A DNA stretch of 64,000 nt from Hyphomicrobiales bacterium (GCA_024236415.1 JACKKN010000006.1:124001-188000), one strand, 5' to 3'; positions 8,217 through 18,842 are shown, numbered from the stretch's first letter. Notes: generated from the letters alone by a model not told the origin. Numbers and translations are program-made.

Positions 8217-8432
8217 TCACCCGGCCGCGTCGAGGCGGTCGAGCAGGTCCAGCCCCCGCCGGCGGTCGCCCCGCCCGGCGCGGACCCGGAACCGGGTCTC
8301 GGCGTCGAACTCGGCCAGGGCGACGAGGGAGAATTCCTCGAACAGCTTGTTCAGGCTGACCCCCTTGCGCGCCGCCAGGGCCTTGAGCCGCGCGTGCCGG
8401 TCGTCGGGCAGTCGGATGGTCATGGTTTTCAT
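8217..8432 (-). CDS. Ribbon-helix-helix antitoxin (HicB/Arc-like)
   Basis: A 71-residue protein that starts MKTMTIRLPDD, a typical beta-strand of Arc/MetJ-type DNA-binding dimers, followed by two helices (HARLKALAARKGVSLNKLFEE) and an acidic/basic tail. Its ATG overlaps the stop of the PIN gene (ATGA), so the two are translationally coupled. I infer it neutralises the PIN nuclease and represses the operon. The order is reversed from usual vapBC: here the toxin precedes the antitoxin. An ordinary RHH regulator is an alternative, but coupling makes antitoxin more likely. Confidence 0.75.
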   Translation of the reverse strand: MKTMTIRLPDDRHARLKALAARKGVSLNKLFEEFSLVALAEFDAETRFRVRAGRGDRRRGLDLLDRLDAAG

Positions 8433-8866
8433 GGCCTACGCTCCATCTCCACGATCAGGTCGCCCGGCCTGACCGCGCGAATGTTCAAGAACGCCATTTG
8501 TTCGCCGACGAAGTCGGCCACGTTGTTGGTGACGATGGCCGGGGCGCCCGCGGCCACCGCCAGTTCCACCAGGTGGTTGTCTGCCTCGTCGCGCAAATTG
8601 GGGCGCCACAGGAAATAGATCGAAACCCACCGGCAGGCATTTAGGAATGCATCGAACAGCTCGTCCCGTTCCTGGGCGTCCACTTCGCAGGTTGCGAACA
8701 GGTCTTGCCTGGCAAGCACGTCCTCGTACTCGGCGAACAGGGCCGCCCCCATCACGGGATCGAGGCGGCCTTCGAGGCAGAGGCGAATGATCTGGCGGTT
8801 GGCGCCGCCCGGACCCAGAAGCGCGCCCACGAACACGTTCGTATCGATCACCACCGCCTGCGCCAT
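8429..8866 (-). CDS. PIN-domain toxin of a type II toxin-antitoxin pair
   Basis: A 145-residue PIN-fold nuclease of the 'putative toxin, PIN family' type. The catalytic acids are visible: Asp8 in VVIDTNVFVGALL, a mid-protein Glu in FAEYEDVL, the RDEADNHLVELA cluster and the conserved C-terminal IVTNNVADF. The family cleaves RNA when not bound by its antitoxin. It is first in a two-gene operon with the RHH gene. The ATG at the IDTN-type N-terminus lies 8 bases from a near-consensus -10, so the mRNA is probably leaderless; an earlier in-frame start would lie upstream of that -10. Confidence 0.8.
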   Translation of the reverse strand: MAQAVVIDTNVFVGALLGPGGANRQIIRLCLEGRLDPVMGAALFAEYEDVLARQDLFATCEVDAQERDELFDAFLNACRWVSIYFLWRPNLRDEADNHLVELAVAAGAPAIVTNNVADFVGEQMAFLNIRAVRPGDLIVEMERRP

Positions 8867-8874
8867 CGCCCAAG

Positions 8875-8903
8875 ATGATAGCGTATATGCAGTCAAATTC
8901 CAA
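8875..8903 (-). promoter_or_regulatory. Promoter of the PIN/RHH toxin-antitoxin operon, probably leaderless
   Basis: On the minus strand TTGGAA and TATCAT are spaced by exactly 17 bases. The -10 ends 8 bases before the toxin ATG and no Shine-Dalgarno sequence intervenes, so the message likely begins at the start codon. Confidence 0.6.
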
Positions 8904-8908
8904 CGGGT

Positions 8909-9427
8909 TCAACCTTCGGCCGGTTCGTCCCCGGCCCCCCGGTCCCAGTAGAACCGCACCAGGTCGTGGCCCAGCATCATGGCCGAGGCCGGGCAGGCGG
9001 CGCAGGTGTCGGCCCGCGGCGGCTTGCGGCAGCCCAGGCAGCGGTGGTTCAGGCTGCGCGCCGCCGCCAGGCGGTCCAGCAGGAAGCGCGCGGCACGCAT
9101 CTTGCGCTCGACCTCGGCCCACAGGCCGCCCAGGGCGTCGTCCAGGCGGCGCGCGGCGTCGTCGCCGGTGTCGGACCGGGGCCGGGCGGCCACCAGGTCG
9201 CGCACCAGGTCGAGCGGCAGGTCCAGGGCCGCCAGCTCGCGGATCAGGCGCAGGCGCTCCACGTCCGCGGCGCCGTAGCGCCGGGTGCCGCCGGCCGTGC
9301 GCCGCGGCGCCAGCAGGCCCCGGTCCTCGTAGAAGCGGATGGCGCTGGGCGCCATGTCCAGGCGCCGCGCCAGGTCGCCGATCTTCAGGCCGTCGGACGG
9401 CATCTCGCGGGGGGCGGGGGCGGCCAT
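8909..9427 (-). CDS. MerR family transcriptional regulator with C-terminal cysteine pairs
   Basis: A 172-residue regulator with a winged helix (LKIGDLARRLDMAPSAIRFYEDRGLL, about 13-38), the second MerR helix pair (GTRRYGAADVERLRLI) and a long dimerisation helix (about 80-130). The tail carries CLGC and, eight residues later, CAAC (C-x2-C-x8-C-x2-C). This differs from the SoxR iron-sulfur motif (C-x2-C-x-C-x5-C), so a zinc or other metal/thiol sensor is possible. A perfect palindrome sits just upstream (9451-9464) and may be its own operator. It is divergent from atpH; no obvious regulated partner gene adjoins, so autoregulation plus distant targets is likely. Confidence 0.8.
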   Translation of the reverse strand: MAAPAPREMPSDGLKIGDLARRLDMAPSAIRFYEDRGLLAPRRTAGGTRRYGAADVERLRLIRELAALDLPLDLVRDLVAARPRSDTGDDAARRLDDALGGLWAEVERKMRAARFLLDRLAAARSLNHRCLGCRKPPRADTCAACPASAMMLGHDLVRFYWDRGAGDEPAEG

Positions 9428-9450
9428 GGGCAAGGCTCCCTTCAAAAATT

Positions 9451-9464
9451 TAAAGTTAACTTTA
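9451..9464. promoter_or_regulatory. Perfect palindrome TAAAGTTAACTTTA, likely MerR operator
   Basis: A 14-bp perfect inverted repeat 24 bases upstream of the merR-type gene in an AT-rich island. On the plus strand it lies between TTCAAA and GATAAT spaced by 18, the position where MerR proteins bind. It resembles the SoxR box core (AAGTTAACTT). Confidence 0.6.
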
Positions 9465-9595
9465 GATAATGGTCCAGGCAAGGGCGAAAACCCGCCTTTG
9501 GGCCCCCGCCGGGCCCCCGACGCCGGCCCTTGGATCATGGTCAACCAATTGAAAAAACGACGCAATCATACGTTTTGCACCCGCGAATGCCGGGC

Positions 9596-9624
9596 TTGCG
9601 CGCGGTGGGGGGCTGTGCTAGACA
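9596..9624 (+). promoter_or_regulatory. Candidate promoter of the atpHAGDC operon
   Basis: TTGCGC and TAGACA are spaced by 17 bases about 70 bases upstream of the atpH start. The -10 is weak but is in the only well-spaced pair found before the operon. Confidence 0.4.
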
Positions 9625-9693
9625 ACCGGGGCTTCCGCCGCGGGGGGACCGCGCCGGAGCCCACTCGAGACCATCGACGGGGAGTCGACCCAA

Positions 9694-10244
9694 GTGTCAT
9701 CCGTGATCTCCGGCGTCGCCGGGCGCTATGCCTCGGCGCTGTTCGAACTGGCCGAGGAGAGCAAGGCCCAGGACCAGGTGTCCGGGGACCTGGACACCCT
9801 GGCCGCCATGATCGACGAGAGCGAGGACCTGCGGCGCCTGATCCGCTCGCCGGTCATCCCGCGCGAGGACCAGGCCCGGGCCCTGCAGGCCCTGCTGGAA
9901 AAGGCCGAGGTCGGCGCCATGACCCGCAATTTCGTCGGCGTGGTCACCAGCAACCGGCGCCTGTTCGCGCTCTCGGACATGATCGCCGCCTTCCGCGCCA
10001 TGCTGGCCGGCCAGCGCGGCGAGACCACGGCCGAGGTCACCTCGGCCAAGCCGCTGAGCGACGCCCAGACCCAGGCCATCAAGGATGCGCTGAAGCGCGT
10101 CCTGGGCACCGACGTGGCGATCGACGCCACGGTGGATCCGGGCCTGCTGGGTGGGCTGGTGGTCAAGGTCGGCTCGCGCATGGTCGACAGTTCCCTGAAT
10201 ACCAAGTTGCAGCAATTGCGCCTCGCCATGAAAGGGGTCGGGTA

Positions 10245-10245
<1 letters not shown>
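9694..10245 (+). CDS. atpH: ATP synthase F1 subunit delta
   Basis: A 183-residue OSCP/delta subunit that links the F1 head to the peripheral stalk. The N-terminal helical domain begins VAGRYASALFELAEE and the C-terminal signature is DPGLLGGLVVKVGSRMVDSS, as expected. The start is a GTG with GGGGAG 9 bases upstream. It is first in the atpHAGDC operon; as in many alphaproteobacteria, F0 genes are encoded elsewhere. Its stop overlaps the atpA start by one base (TAATG). Confidence 0.95.
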
Positions 10246-11777
<1,532 letters not shown>

Positions 11778-11843
11778 GGCCCCGGCGCCGGGCGGGGCTG
11801 ACCCCCGGCCCGGCGGCGCCATCCCCCGCGCAACGAGGATCCG

Positions 11844-12734
11844 ATGCCGAACCTGAAGGACCTTAAAATCCGGATCAACAGCGTCCAGTCGACGCAGAAG
11901 ATCACCTCGGCCATGAAGATGGTGGCGGCGGCCAAGCTGCGCCGGGCGCAGGAGGCGGCCGAGGCGGCGCGCCCCTTCGCCGCGCGCATGGAACGCATGC
12001 TGGGCTCCCTGGCCGAGAGCATGGCCGGCAACGAGGGCGCGCCCGCCCTGCTGGCCGGCACCGGCGGCAGCCAGACCCACCTGCTCATCGCCTTCACCGC
12101 CGACCGCGGCCTGTGCGGCGGATTCAACGGCAACATCGTGCGCGCCGTGCGCAACCGGACCAACGACCTGATCGCCGACGGCAAGACGGTCAAGATCCTG
12201 TGCGTCGGCCGCAAGGGCGGCGACGGCCTGAAGCGCGACCACGCCAGCCGCATCGTGCAGCGGTTCCAGGACGTGGGCCGCGCCGGCATCACCTTCGCCG
12301 ACGCCGAGACCGTGGGCCGCAAGGTGATCGAGCTGTTCGAGGCCGGCGAGTTCGACGTCTGCACCGCCGTCTTCAACCGCTTCAAGTCGGCCATGACCCA
12401 GGTCGTGACCGAACAGCAGCTGATCCCCTTCGTGGCCGAGAAGCCCGCGGCGGAAGAGCCCCGGGGCGGGGCCTTGAAGGCGTCGTTCATCTTCGAGCCC
12501 GAGGAGGAGGAGATCCTGGCCGAGCTGCTGCCCAAGAACATCGGGGTGCAGATCTTCCAGGCCCTGCTGGAAAGTTCCGCCAGCGAGCACGGCGCGCGCA
12601 TGACCGCCATGGACAGCGCGACCCGCAACGCCGGCGACATGATCGACCGCCTGACCCTGACCTACAACCGCACGCGCCAAGCCTTCATCACCAAGGAGCT
12701 GATCGAGATCATCTCCGGCGCGGAAGCGCTCTAG
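11844..12734 (+). CDS. atpG: ATP synthase F1 subunit gamma
   Basis: Central-stalk rotor subunit, 296 residues. N-terminal helix LKIRINSVQSTQKITSAMKMV and the C-terminal helix MDSATRNAGDMIDRLTLTYNRTRQAFITKEL are the two halves of the coiled coil inside the alpha3beta3 ring. The Rossmann-like middle domain (LLIAFTADRGLCGGFNGNI) is intact. CGAGGA precedes the ATG. Third gene of the operon. Confidence 0.96.
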   Translation: MPNLKDLKIRINSVQSTQKITSAMKMVAAAKLRRAQEAAEAARPFAARMERMLGSLAESMAGNEGAPALLAGTGGSQTHLLIAFTADRGLCGGFNGNIVRAVRNRTNDLIADGKTVKILCVGRKGGDGLKRDHASRIVQRFQDVGRAGITFADAETVGRKVIELFEAGEFDVCTAVFNRFKSAMTQVVTEQQLIPFVAEKPAAEEPRGGALKASFIFEPEEEEILAELLPKNIGVQIFQALLESSASEHGARMTAMDSATRNAGDMIDRLTLTYNRTRQAFITKELIEIISGAEAL

Positions 12735-12786
12735 GACACCGAACCGATTTTGATTTCACGCTGAACGTCGAATGGGAGCATCAGCG

Positions 12787-14211
<1,425 letters not shown>

Positions 14212-14285
14212 GGCGCAGTTGGGACGGGGCGCGGCCCGCGGCCGCGCCACCGCGGGCATGACGCCCAAGGCTTAGGGAGAGAACC

Positions 14286-14699
14286 ATGGCCGACACGGTC
14301 GAGTTCGAACTGGTGACCCCGGCGAAGCTGGTGCTCAGCCGCCCGGTCGAGATGGTGGTGGTGCCCGGCGGCGAGGGCGACTTTGGCGTCCTGCCCGGCC
14401 ACGCCCCCATGATCGCCACCGTGCGCCCGGGGGTGGTGGACATCCACATGGGCGGCAAGGTCACCGAGCGCATCTTCATCGCCGGCGGCTTCGCCGAGGT
14501 CAGCGAGGAGCGCTGCACGGTGCTGGCCGACGAGGCCATCCCGCTGCAGGAGCTCAACGCCGCCGACGCCCGCGCCGACCTGGAGGCCGCCACCAAGGCC
14601 GCCGAAAAGGCCGCCGACGACGGCGCCCGCAAGCTGGCCGAAACCCAGATCGCCACCGCCGAAGCCAAGATCGCGGCGGCCGAGGCGCGCGGGCGCTAG
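14286..14699 (+). CDS. atpC: ATP synthase F1 subunit epsilon
   Basis: A 137-residue epsilon subunit that regulates F1 and joins the c-ring. The N-terminal beta-sandwich contains GGEGDFGVLPGHAPMIATVRPGVV, the family signature, and the C-terminal part is an alanine-rich helical pair (about 92-137). The ATG is preceded by AGGGAGAG. It closes the operon; a perfect intrinsic terminator begins 34 bases after the stop. Confidence 0.95.
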   Translation: MADTVEFELVTPAKLVLSRPVEMVVVPGGEGDFGVLPGHAPMIATVRPGVVDIHMGGKVTERIFIAGGFAEVSEERCTVLADEAIPLQELNAADARADLEAATKAAEKAADDGARKLAETQIATAEAKIAAAEARGR

Positions 14700-14732
14700 C
14701 GCCCGCGCCGACGGGCCGCGGGAGCGGACGGA

Positions 14733-14756
14733 ACGGGGCCCCGGGGCCCCGTTTTT
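14733..14756 (+). terminator. Intrinsic terminator of the atp operon
   Basis: A 20-bp perfect palindrome (arms ACGGGGCCCC / GGGGCCCCGT) followed by a run of T. It is the clearest terminator in the window and marks the end of atpHAGDC. Confidence 0.88.
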
Positions 14757-14814
14757 CGTGTCCGCGCCCGGCCTCCGGCCACGCCCCGAACCCGACCTCC
14801 ACCCCGGGCAACGG

Positions 14815-14842
14815 CCCCTTGGGTACGAATACCCCAAGGGGC
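14815..14842. other. Hairpin between the atp operon and the secreted unknown gene
   Basis: CCCCTTGGGTA and TACCCCAAGGGG face each other around CGAA, giving an 11-bp stem with one bulged base. There is no T-run on either side. It could be an RNA structure in the leader of the next gene, whose ATG lies 89 bases downstream. Confidence 0.5.
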
Positions 14843-14930
14843 GAATGCTTGTTGTCTCGGCCCCGGCCGGGGGCGAAAATAATGGGGTCGAGCACGGCGA
14901 CGGGGGTCGCCGAAAAGGGGGCCAACAACA

Positions 14931-16202
14931 ATGCGCGCCATTCTCTGCGCCGTCCTGCTGGCGGTGCTGGCCGGAAGTCCCGGCGCCCGGGCGGCGGGGT
15001 CAAGTCAGCTGCCGGACATCCGCGACACCTGGGAATACGAGGCCTTCTACGGCCTGGCCGACCCGTTGAGCGCGCCGTCCCTGTGGCTGCCGCAGATCGG
15101 ACGGTGGGCCGACTCGGTCTGCAGCATGTCCCTGCCGCACCGCTACGCGGCGGGTCGGACGGAGCCCTGGCTCCCCGGCGAGCACCTTTCGGACCGCAGC
15201 CTCCTGTACCCCGGCTCGGCCCTGTTCACCCTGACCGGACCCGGCCTGGTGACCGACCGCAAGACCAACGTCTACACCCGCGCCAGCGAACCCCACGAGG
15301 ACGTGTTCGTGCGGCGCCTGTCCCGGTATCGGCCCCACTCCCTGACCCCGCCCCACGTGATGAAGATCGCCCTGGAGACCACCGGCGGCGATTATGGCCT
15401 GGCGGTCCTGACGGCCCACTACGTGTTCAAGGGCACCGCCTTCACCGGGCGCAAGATCATCAGCTACCTGGAAAAGCGGCGGAACCAGATCCTGAACCTG
15501 ATCCGGGTGAAGCCCAGCTCGCGCAACATCGCGCCGCAGATGCGCAAGTACAAGGAGGAGTTCGACCGCGGCCGTCGGCTGCTGGCCCCCCTCAGCAGCG
15601 TCGCCCGGGCCCTGGTCAGCCTGCGCGCCGATCCCGGCGCCACGCCGGACAAGATGGGCCCCTGGTATCACATCTTCGCCCTGTTCACCATCGACGCCTA
15701 CGGCGACGCCGGCCAGGCCCGCACCGCCGGCACCCTGGAACATGCCGCCAAATGGCTGAAGGCGTTCCAGAGCGAATCGGGCTTCAACAAGGAAAAGGCC
15801 ACGATCGACTACGTCTTCGGCCAGCGGCAATCCCAGTGCCGCCGCGGCATGCTGGACACGGCCAAGAACCTGGCCACCGAGATGGTCAGCGCCACCCACG
15901 CCTGCGCCGACAGCAACATCGCGGCGACCATGCATGCCTCCTCCTACACCCGGGGCATGGGCGGCGGGCAGACCGCGAGCCCGGTGAAGCAGAAACGCTA
16001 CATCTGTGGCACCCGCGGGTACACCGAGATCACCGGCAGGACCTTCACCAGCTACACCTGCAAGTCCGCCGGGTTCCGGGACTGCTCGGTCACCCGGCGC
16101 AGCACCGCCGACACGGTCACCAACGACCCCAACGGCCGCATCATCTATTCCTTCGAGAAGGGCAAGCACTGGACGACCCTGACCCCGTCCAAGCGCCCCT
16201 GA
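14931..16202 (+). CDS. Secreted protein of unknown function
   Basis: A 423-residue protein I do not recognise. A clear signal peptide (MRAILCAVLLAVLAGSPGARA, cleavage after ARA near residue 21) directs it to the periplasm or outside. The mature chain is basic, with a helical basic segment (about 165-205) and eight cysteines, including a cysteine-rich C-terminal third (QSQCRRG, ATHACAD, RYICGTRG, YTCKSAGFRDCSV), which may form disulfides. No transmembrane segments or catalytic motifs are evident. It is a monocistronic gene between the atp terminator and a gamma-glutamyltransferase gene. Codon use is like its neighbours. Confidence 0.7.
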   Translation: MRAILCAVLLAVLAGSPGARAAGSSQLPDIRDTWEYEAFYGLADPLSAPSLWLPQIGRWADSVCSMSLPHRYAAGRTEPWLPGEHLSDRSLLYPGSALFTLTGPGLVTDRKTNVYTRASEPHEDVFVRRLSRYRPHSLTPPHVMKIALETTGGDYGLAVLTAHYVFKGTAFTGRKIISYLEKRRNQILNLIRVKPSSRNIAPQMRKYKEEFDRGRRLLAPLSSVARALVSLRADPGATPDKMGPWYHIFALFTIDAYGDAGQARTAGTLEHAAKWLKAFQSESGFNKEKATIDYVFGQRQSQCRRGMLDTAKNLATEMVSATHACADSNIAATMHASSYTRGMGGGQTASPVKQKRYICGTRGYTEITGRTFTSYTCKSAGFRDCSVTRRSTADTVTNDPNGRIIYSFEKGKHWTTLTPSKRP

Positions 16203-16312
16203 TCGGAACCCGGGGCCGGGCCCGTGTGCCGGCGGCGGCAATGGGCTATGCTGGCCCCTGAACGGCGGCCCGCGGCCCGCGTGCCGCCCCCGCAGGCAGG
16301 ACCGGCGCCGCC

Positions 16313-17905
16313 ATGTTGAAGACTCCCTACGCCCACCGCGGCATGGTCACCGCGCCCCACCACCTGGCCGCGGAAAGCGGGCTCGCGGTGCTCAAGGAGG
16401 GCGGCAACGCCGTCGAGGCCATGGTCGCCATGGCCGCCACCATCGCCGTGGTCTACCCGCACATGAACAGCATCGGCGGCGACGGCTTCTGGCTGGTCGC
16501 CGAGCCGGGCGCCGACCCGGTGGCCATCGACGCCTGCGGCGCCGCCGCGGGGCTGGCGGACATGGATTTCTACCGCGCCCGGGGCCACGCAACGATCCCC
16601 CATCGCGGCCCCCTGGCGGCCCTGACCGTGGCCGGGGCGATCTCCGGCTGGATGGCGGCCCTGGACCTGGCAAGCGCCTGGGGTGCCCCGCTGCCCCTGC
16701 CGCGCCTGCTGGCCGACGCCGTGCACCACGCCCGGTCCGGCATGGCCGTGACCGGGGGCCAGGCGGAGAACACGCGCACCAAGCTGGACGGCCTGCGCCA
16801 CGTGCCGGGCTTCGCCGCGGCCTTCCTCGACGCCGGCGGCGCCGTCCCCGCCCAAGGCGCGCGGTTCACGGCGCCGCGCCTGGCGGCGACGCTCGAGCAC
16901 CTGGGCCGCGCCGGGCTCGACGACTTCTACCGCGGCGACCTGGCCGCCTCCCTGGCCCGGGACCTGGAGGCCGCGGGCAGCCCCCTGCGCGCCGGCGACC
17001 TGGCCGCCCACCGGGCCCGCCCCGTGGTACCCCTCACGGCGCGCATCGGCGCCGGCACCCTGCACAACCTGACCCCGCCGACCCAGGGCCTGGCGTCGCT
17101 GATGATCCTGGCCCTGTTCGACCGCCTGGGCGTGGCCCGGGGCGAGGGCTTCGACCACGTCCACGGCCTGGTCGAGGCCAGCAAGCGCGCCTTCCTGGTG
17201 CGCGACGCCCATGTCACCGACCCCGCGTACATGACCCGGGACCCGGCGGATTTCCTGGACCCGGCCTTCCTGGACGCCGAGGCGGCGAAGATCGACCGCG
17301 CCCGCGCCCTGCCCTGGCCGCACCGGGCCGCCCCCGGCGACACGGTCTGGCTGGGCGCCATCGACGGCGCCGGCCGCGCCGTCAGCTTCATCCAGAGCCT
17401 CTACTGGGAGTTCGGCTCCGGCCTGGTCCTGGCGGAGAGCGGGGTGCTGTGGCAGAACCGCGGCGTCAGCTTCGCCCTCGACCCTGCCGCCGCCAACCCG
17501 CTCATGCCCGGGCGCCGGCCCTTCCACACCCTGAACCCGGCCCTGGCCCGCCTGGACGACGGCCGGGTCATGGTCTACGGCACCATGGGCGGCGAGGGCC
17601 AGCCCCAGACCCAGGCCGCCGTCTTCACCCGCCACGTCCTGTTCGCCATGCCCCTCCAGGCCGCGGTGACCGCGCCGCGCTGGCTGCTGGGCCGCACCTG
17701 GGGCGAGGAGTCCACCAACCTGAAGCTGGAATCCCGCTTCGACCCGGCCCTGGTCGATGCCCTGCGCGCCGCCGGCCACGATGTCGAGCTCGTCCCCGAC
17801 TTCTCCGACCTCATGGGCCACGCCGGCGCCATCGTCCGTCACCCCGACGGCCTGCTGGAAGGCGCCAGCGACCCGCGCAGCGACGGGGCGGCCATGGGGT
17901 TCTAG
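16313..17905 (+). CDS. Gamma-glutamyltransferase family protein (no signal peptide)
   Basis: An Ntn-hydrolase of 530 residues related to gamma-glutamyltranspeptidase. N-terminal motifs GGNAVEAMVAMA and MNSIGGDGFWL match the large subunit. The expected autocleavage site is seen as GDTVWLGAIDGAG, with the candidate nucleophile Thr near residue 344. The oxyanion region RRPFHTLNPAL and GTMGGEGQPQTQ follow. It lacks a signal peptide, unlike the second homologue in this window, so it is probably cytosolic and may be an acylase or hydrolase of gamma-glutamyl or other amides rather than the periplasmic glutathione enzyme. It stands alone, transcribed away from the secreted unknown gene. Confidence 0.85.
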   Translation: MLKTPYAHRGMVTAPHHLAAESGLAVLKEGGNAVEAMVAMAATIAVVYPHMNSIGGDGFWLVAEPGADPVAIDACGAAAGLADMDFYRARGHATIPHRGPLAALTVAGAISGWMAALDLASAWGAPLPLPRLLADAVHHARSGMAVTGGQAENTRTKLDGLRHVPGFAAAFLDAGGAVPAQGARFTAPRLAATLEHLGRAGLDDFYRGDLAASLARDLEAAGSPLRAGDLAAHRARPVVPLTARIGAGTLHNLTPPTQGLASLMILALFDRLGVARGEGFDHVHGLVEASKRAFLVRDAHVTDPAYMTRDPADFLDPAFLDAEAAKIDRARALPWPHRAAPGDTVWLGAIDGAGRAVSFIQSLYWEFGSGLVLAESGVLWQNRGVSFALDPAAANPLMPGRRPFHTLNPALARLDDGRVMVYGTMGGEGQPQTQAAVFTRHVLFAMPLQAAVTAPRWLLGRTWGEESTNLKLESRFDPALVDALRAAGHDVELVPDFSDLMGHAGAIVRHPDGLLEGASDPRSDGAAMGF

Positions 17906-18028
17906 GGGGGCGGCTCCAAGGTCCCCAAGGGCGCCGCGGGAGGGGACCGTCCCGGCAGGTCCGACCGGAACGCCTTGCCGGGCAACCGTGGCGCCCCTCC
18001 GCCGCGTCCACCGCGTTTCAAGGCCGTC

Positions 18029-18123
18029 AACCGCAGGGGACGCGGAGTTTTCGCGGAGGTTCGCAGGGGGGAGGGAGCGCTGCGCGCGGCCTGATCCTCG
18101 GTGTCTCTGTGCCTCTGTGGTGA
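18029..18123. repeat. Dispersed 'TEAQRHRG'-type intergenic repeat
   Basis: An imperfect inverted repeat: the left arm is built of CGCAGGGGACGCGGAG / CGCGGAGGTTCGCAG units and the right arm of CTCGGTGTCTCTGTGCC / TCTGTGGTG. Read on the minus strand it encodes the spurious peptide TTEAQRHRG, which recurs in unrelated bacterial genomes as translation of a dispersed non-coding element. It ends 12 bases before the stop of the PIN gene. Confidence 0.65.
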
Positions 18124-18135
18124 TTCTGAACTCGC

Positions 18136-18564
18136 TTACCCTTCCGCAGACTCCAACCGTTCCCGCAACGCCGCCGGGGTCAGGATCGGCACCGGAAAAG
18201 CGCCCGCCAGGTCCAGCAGGTCGCCGTCCCCGGTGACCAGGGCGTCGGCCCGGGCGGCCAGGGCCAGGGCCAGGAACGGGCGGTCGTGGGGGTCGCGGCA
18301 GGCGGGGACCGGGACGGACTCGGGCACCGCCACCGTCTCGCACCAGGGCAGGATGTCGCCCAGCAGGTCCTCGCGGTCGTCGTCGGTCAGGCGGAACTTG
18401 GGGTAGGCCAGCACGCGCAGGAGCTCGGCCGCCGTGTCGCGGCCCATCAGGGGGCGCAGGGTCCCGCCCTGCCAGGCGTGGCGCAGCCAGGCCAGGGACC
18501 CGGCGGGAAACAGCAGGGCCGACACCAGCACGTTGGTGTCCAGGACCACCCGGGACGGCGGCAC
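18136..18564 (-). CDS. PIN-domain toxin (VapC-like)
   Basis: A 142-residue PIN nuclease of the 'putative toxin, PIN family' type. Catalytic acids: Asp9 in VVLDTNVLVSALLF, a mid-chain Glu in AAELLRVL, and the C-terminal DPHDRPFLALAL and LVTGDGDLLDL motifs. It likely cleaves tRNA or other RNA when freed. It follows the AbrB-type antitoxin gene by 13 bases in the usual antitoxin-toxin order. A dispersed repeat lies directly downstream. It is not closely similar to the first PIN protein in this window beyond the fold motifs. Confidence 0.82.
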   Translation of the reverse strand: MPPSRVVLDTNVLVSALLFPAGSLAWLRHAWQGGTLRPLMGRDTAAELLRVLAYPKFRLTDDDREDLLGDILPWCETVAVPESVPVPACRDPHDRPFLALALAARADALVTGDGDLLDLAGAFPVPILTPAALRERLESAEG

Positions 18565-18577
18565 GGCGCGGCGGCGG

Positions 18578-18808
18578 TCAGTCGCGGCGCTGGCCGCGGG
18601 CCCAGGCCACGGCCTCGGCCACGTCGCCCTCGCCCAGGCCCAGGTCGGCCAGCTTGGCGCGCACGGCGTCGGCCCGGTTCAGGCGCACGGGGGTGAGCAC
18701 GATGCGGCCGTCCTCGGCCGTGACCTCGAAGTAGGTCACCCCCGGACAGGCGGCCAGGGCCGCCTTGGGCAGGGTGAGCTGGTTCTTGGTGGTCAGCTTG
18801 GCGAGCAT
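18578..18808 (-). CDS. AbrB/MazE-type antitoxin (VapB-like)
   Basis: A 76-residue protein starting MLAKLTTKNQLTLPKAAL, the swapped-hairpin SpoVT/AbrB DNA-binding motif, with a C-terminal tail (LADLGLGEGDVAEAVAWAR) that would wrap the toxin. It is first in a two-gene operon with the PIN toxin. Two tandem AAGGAAAC octamers 19 bases upstream may be its operator. The ATG is chosen because the AbrB domain starts there; upstream frame is open but unsupported. Confidence 0.8.
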   Translation of the reverse strand: MLAKLTTKNQLTLPKAALAACPGVTYFEVTAEDGRIVLTPVRLNRADAVRAKLADLGLGEGDVAEAVAWARGQRRD

Positions 18809-18826
18809 GCGGGCTATCCGTGAAGT

Positions 18827-18842
18827 AAGGAAACAAGGAAAC
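18827..18842. promoter_or_regulatory. Tandem octamer upstream of the AbrB-type antitoxin
   Basis: AAGGAAAC occurs twice head to tail in an AT-rich stretch just upstream of the antitoxin start. Autorepression by the antitoxin-toxin complex is typical of such modules, so this is a candidate operator. Confidence 0.35.

Noticed and set aside
9339..10244. Open frame running into atpA from upstream
   Set aside because: It covers atpH in another frame; atpA has its own coupled ATG and typical N-terminus.
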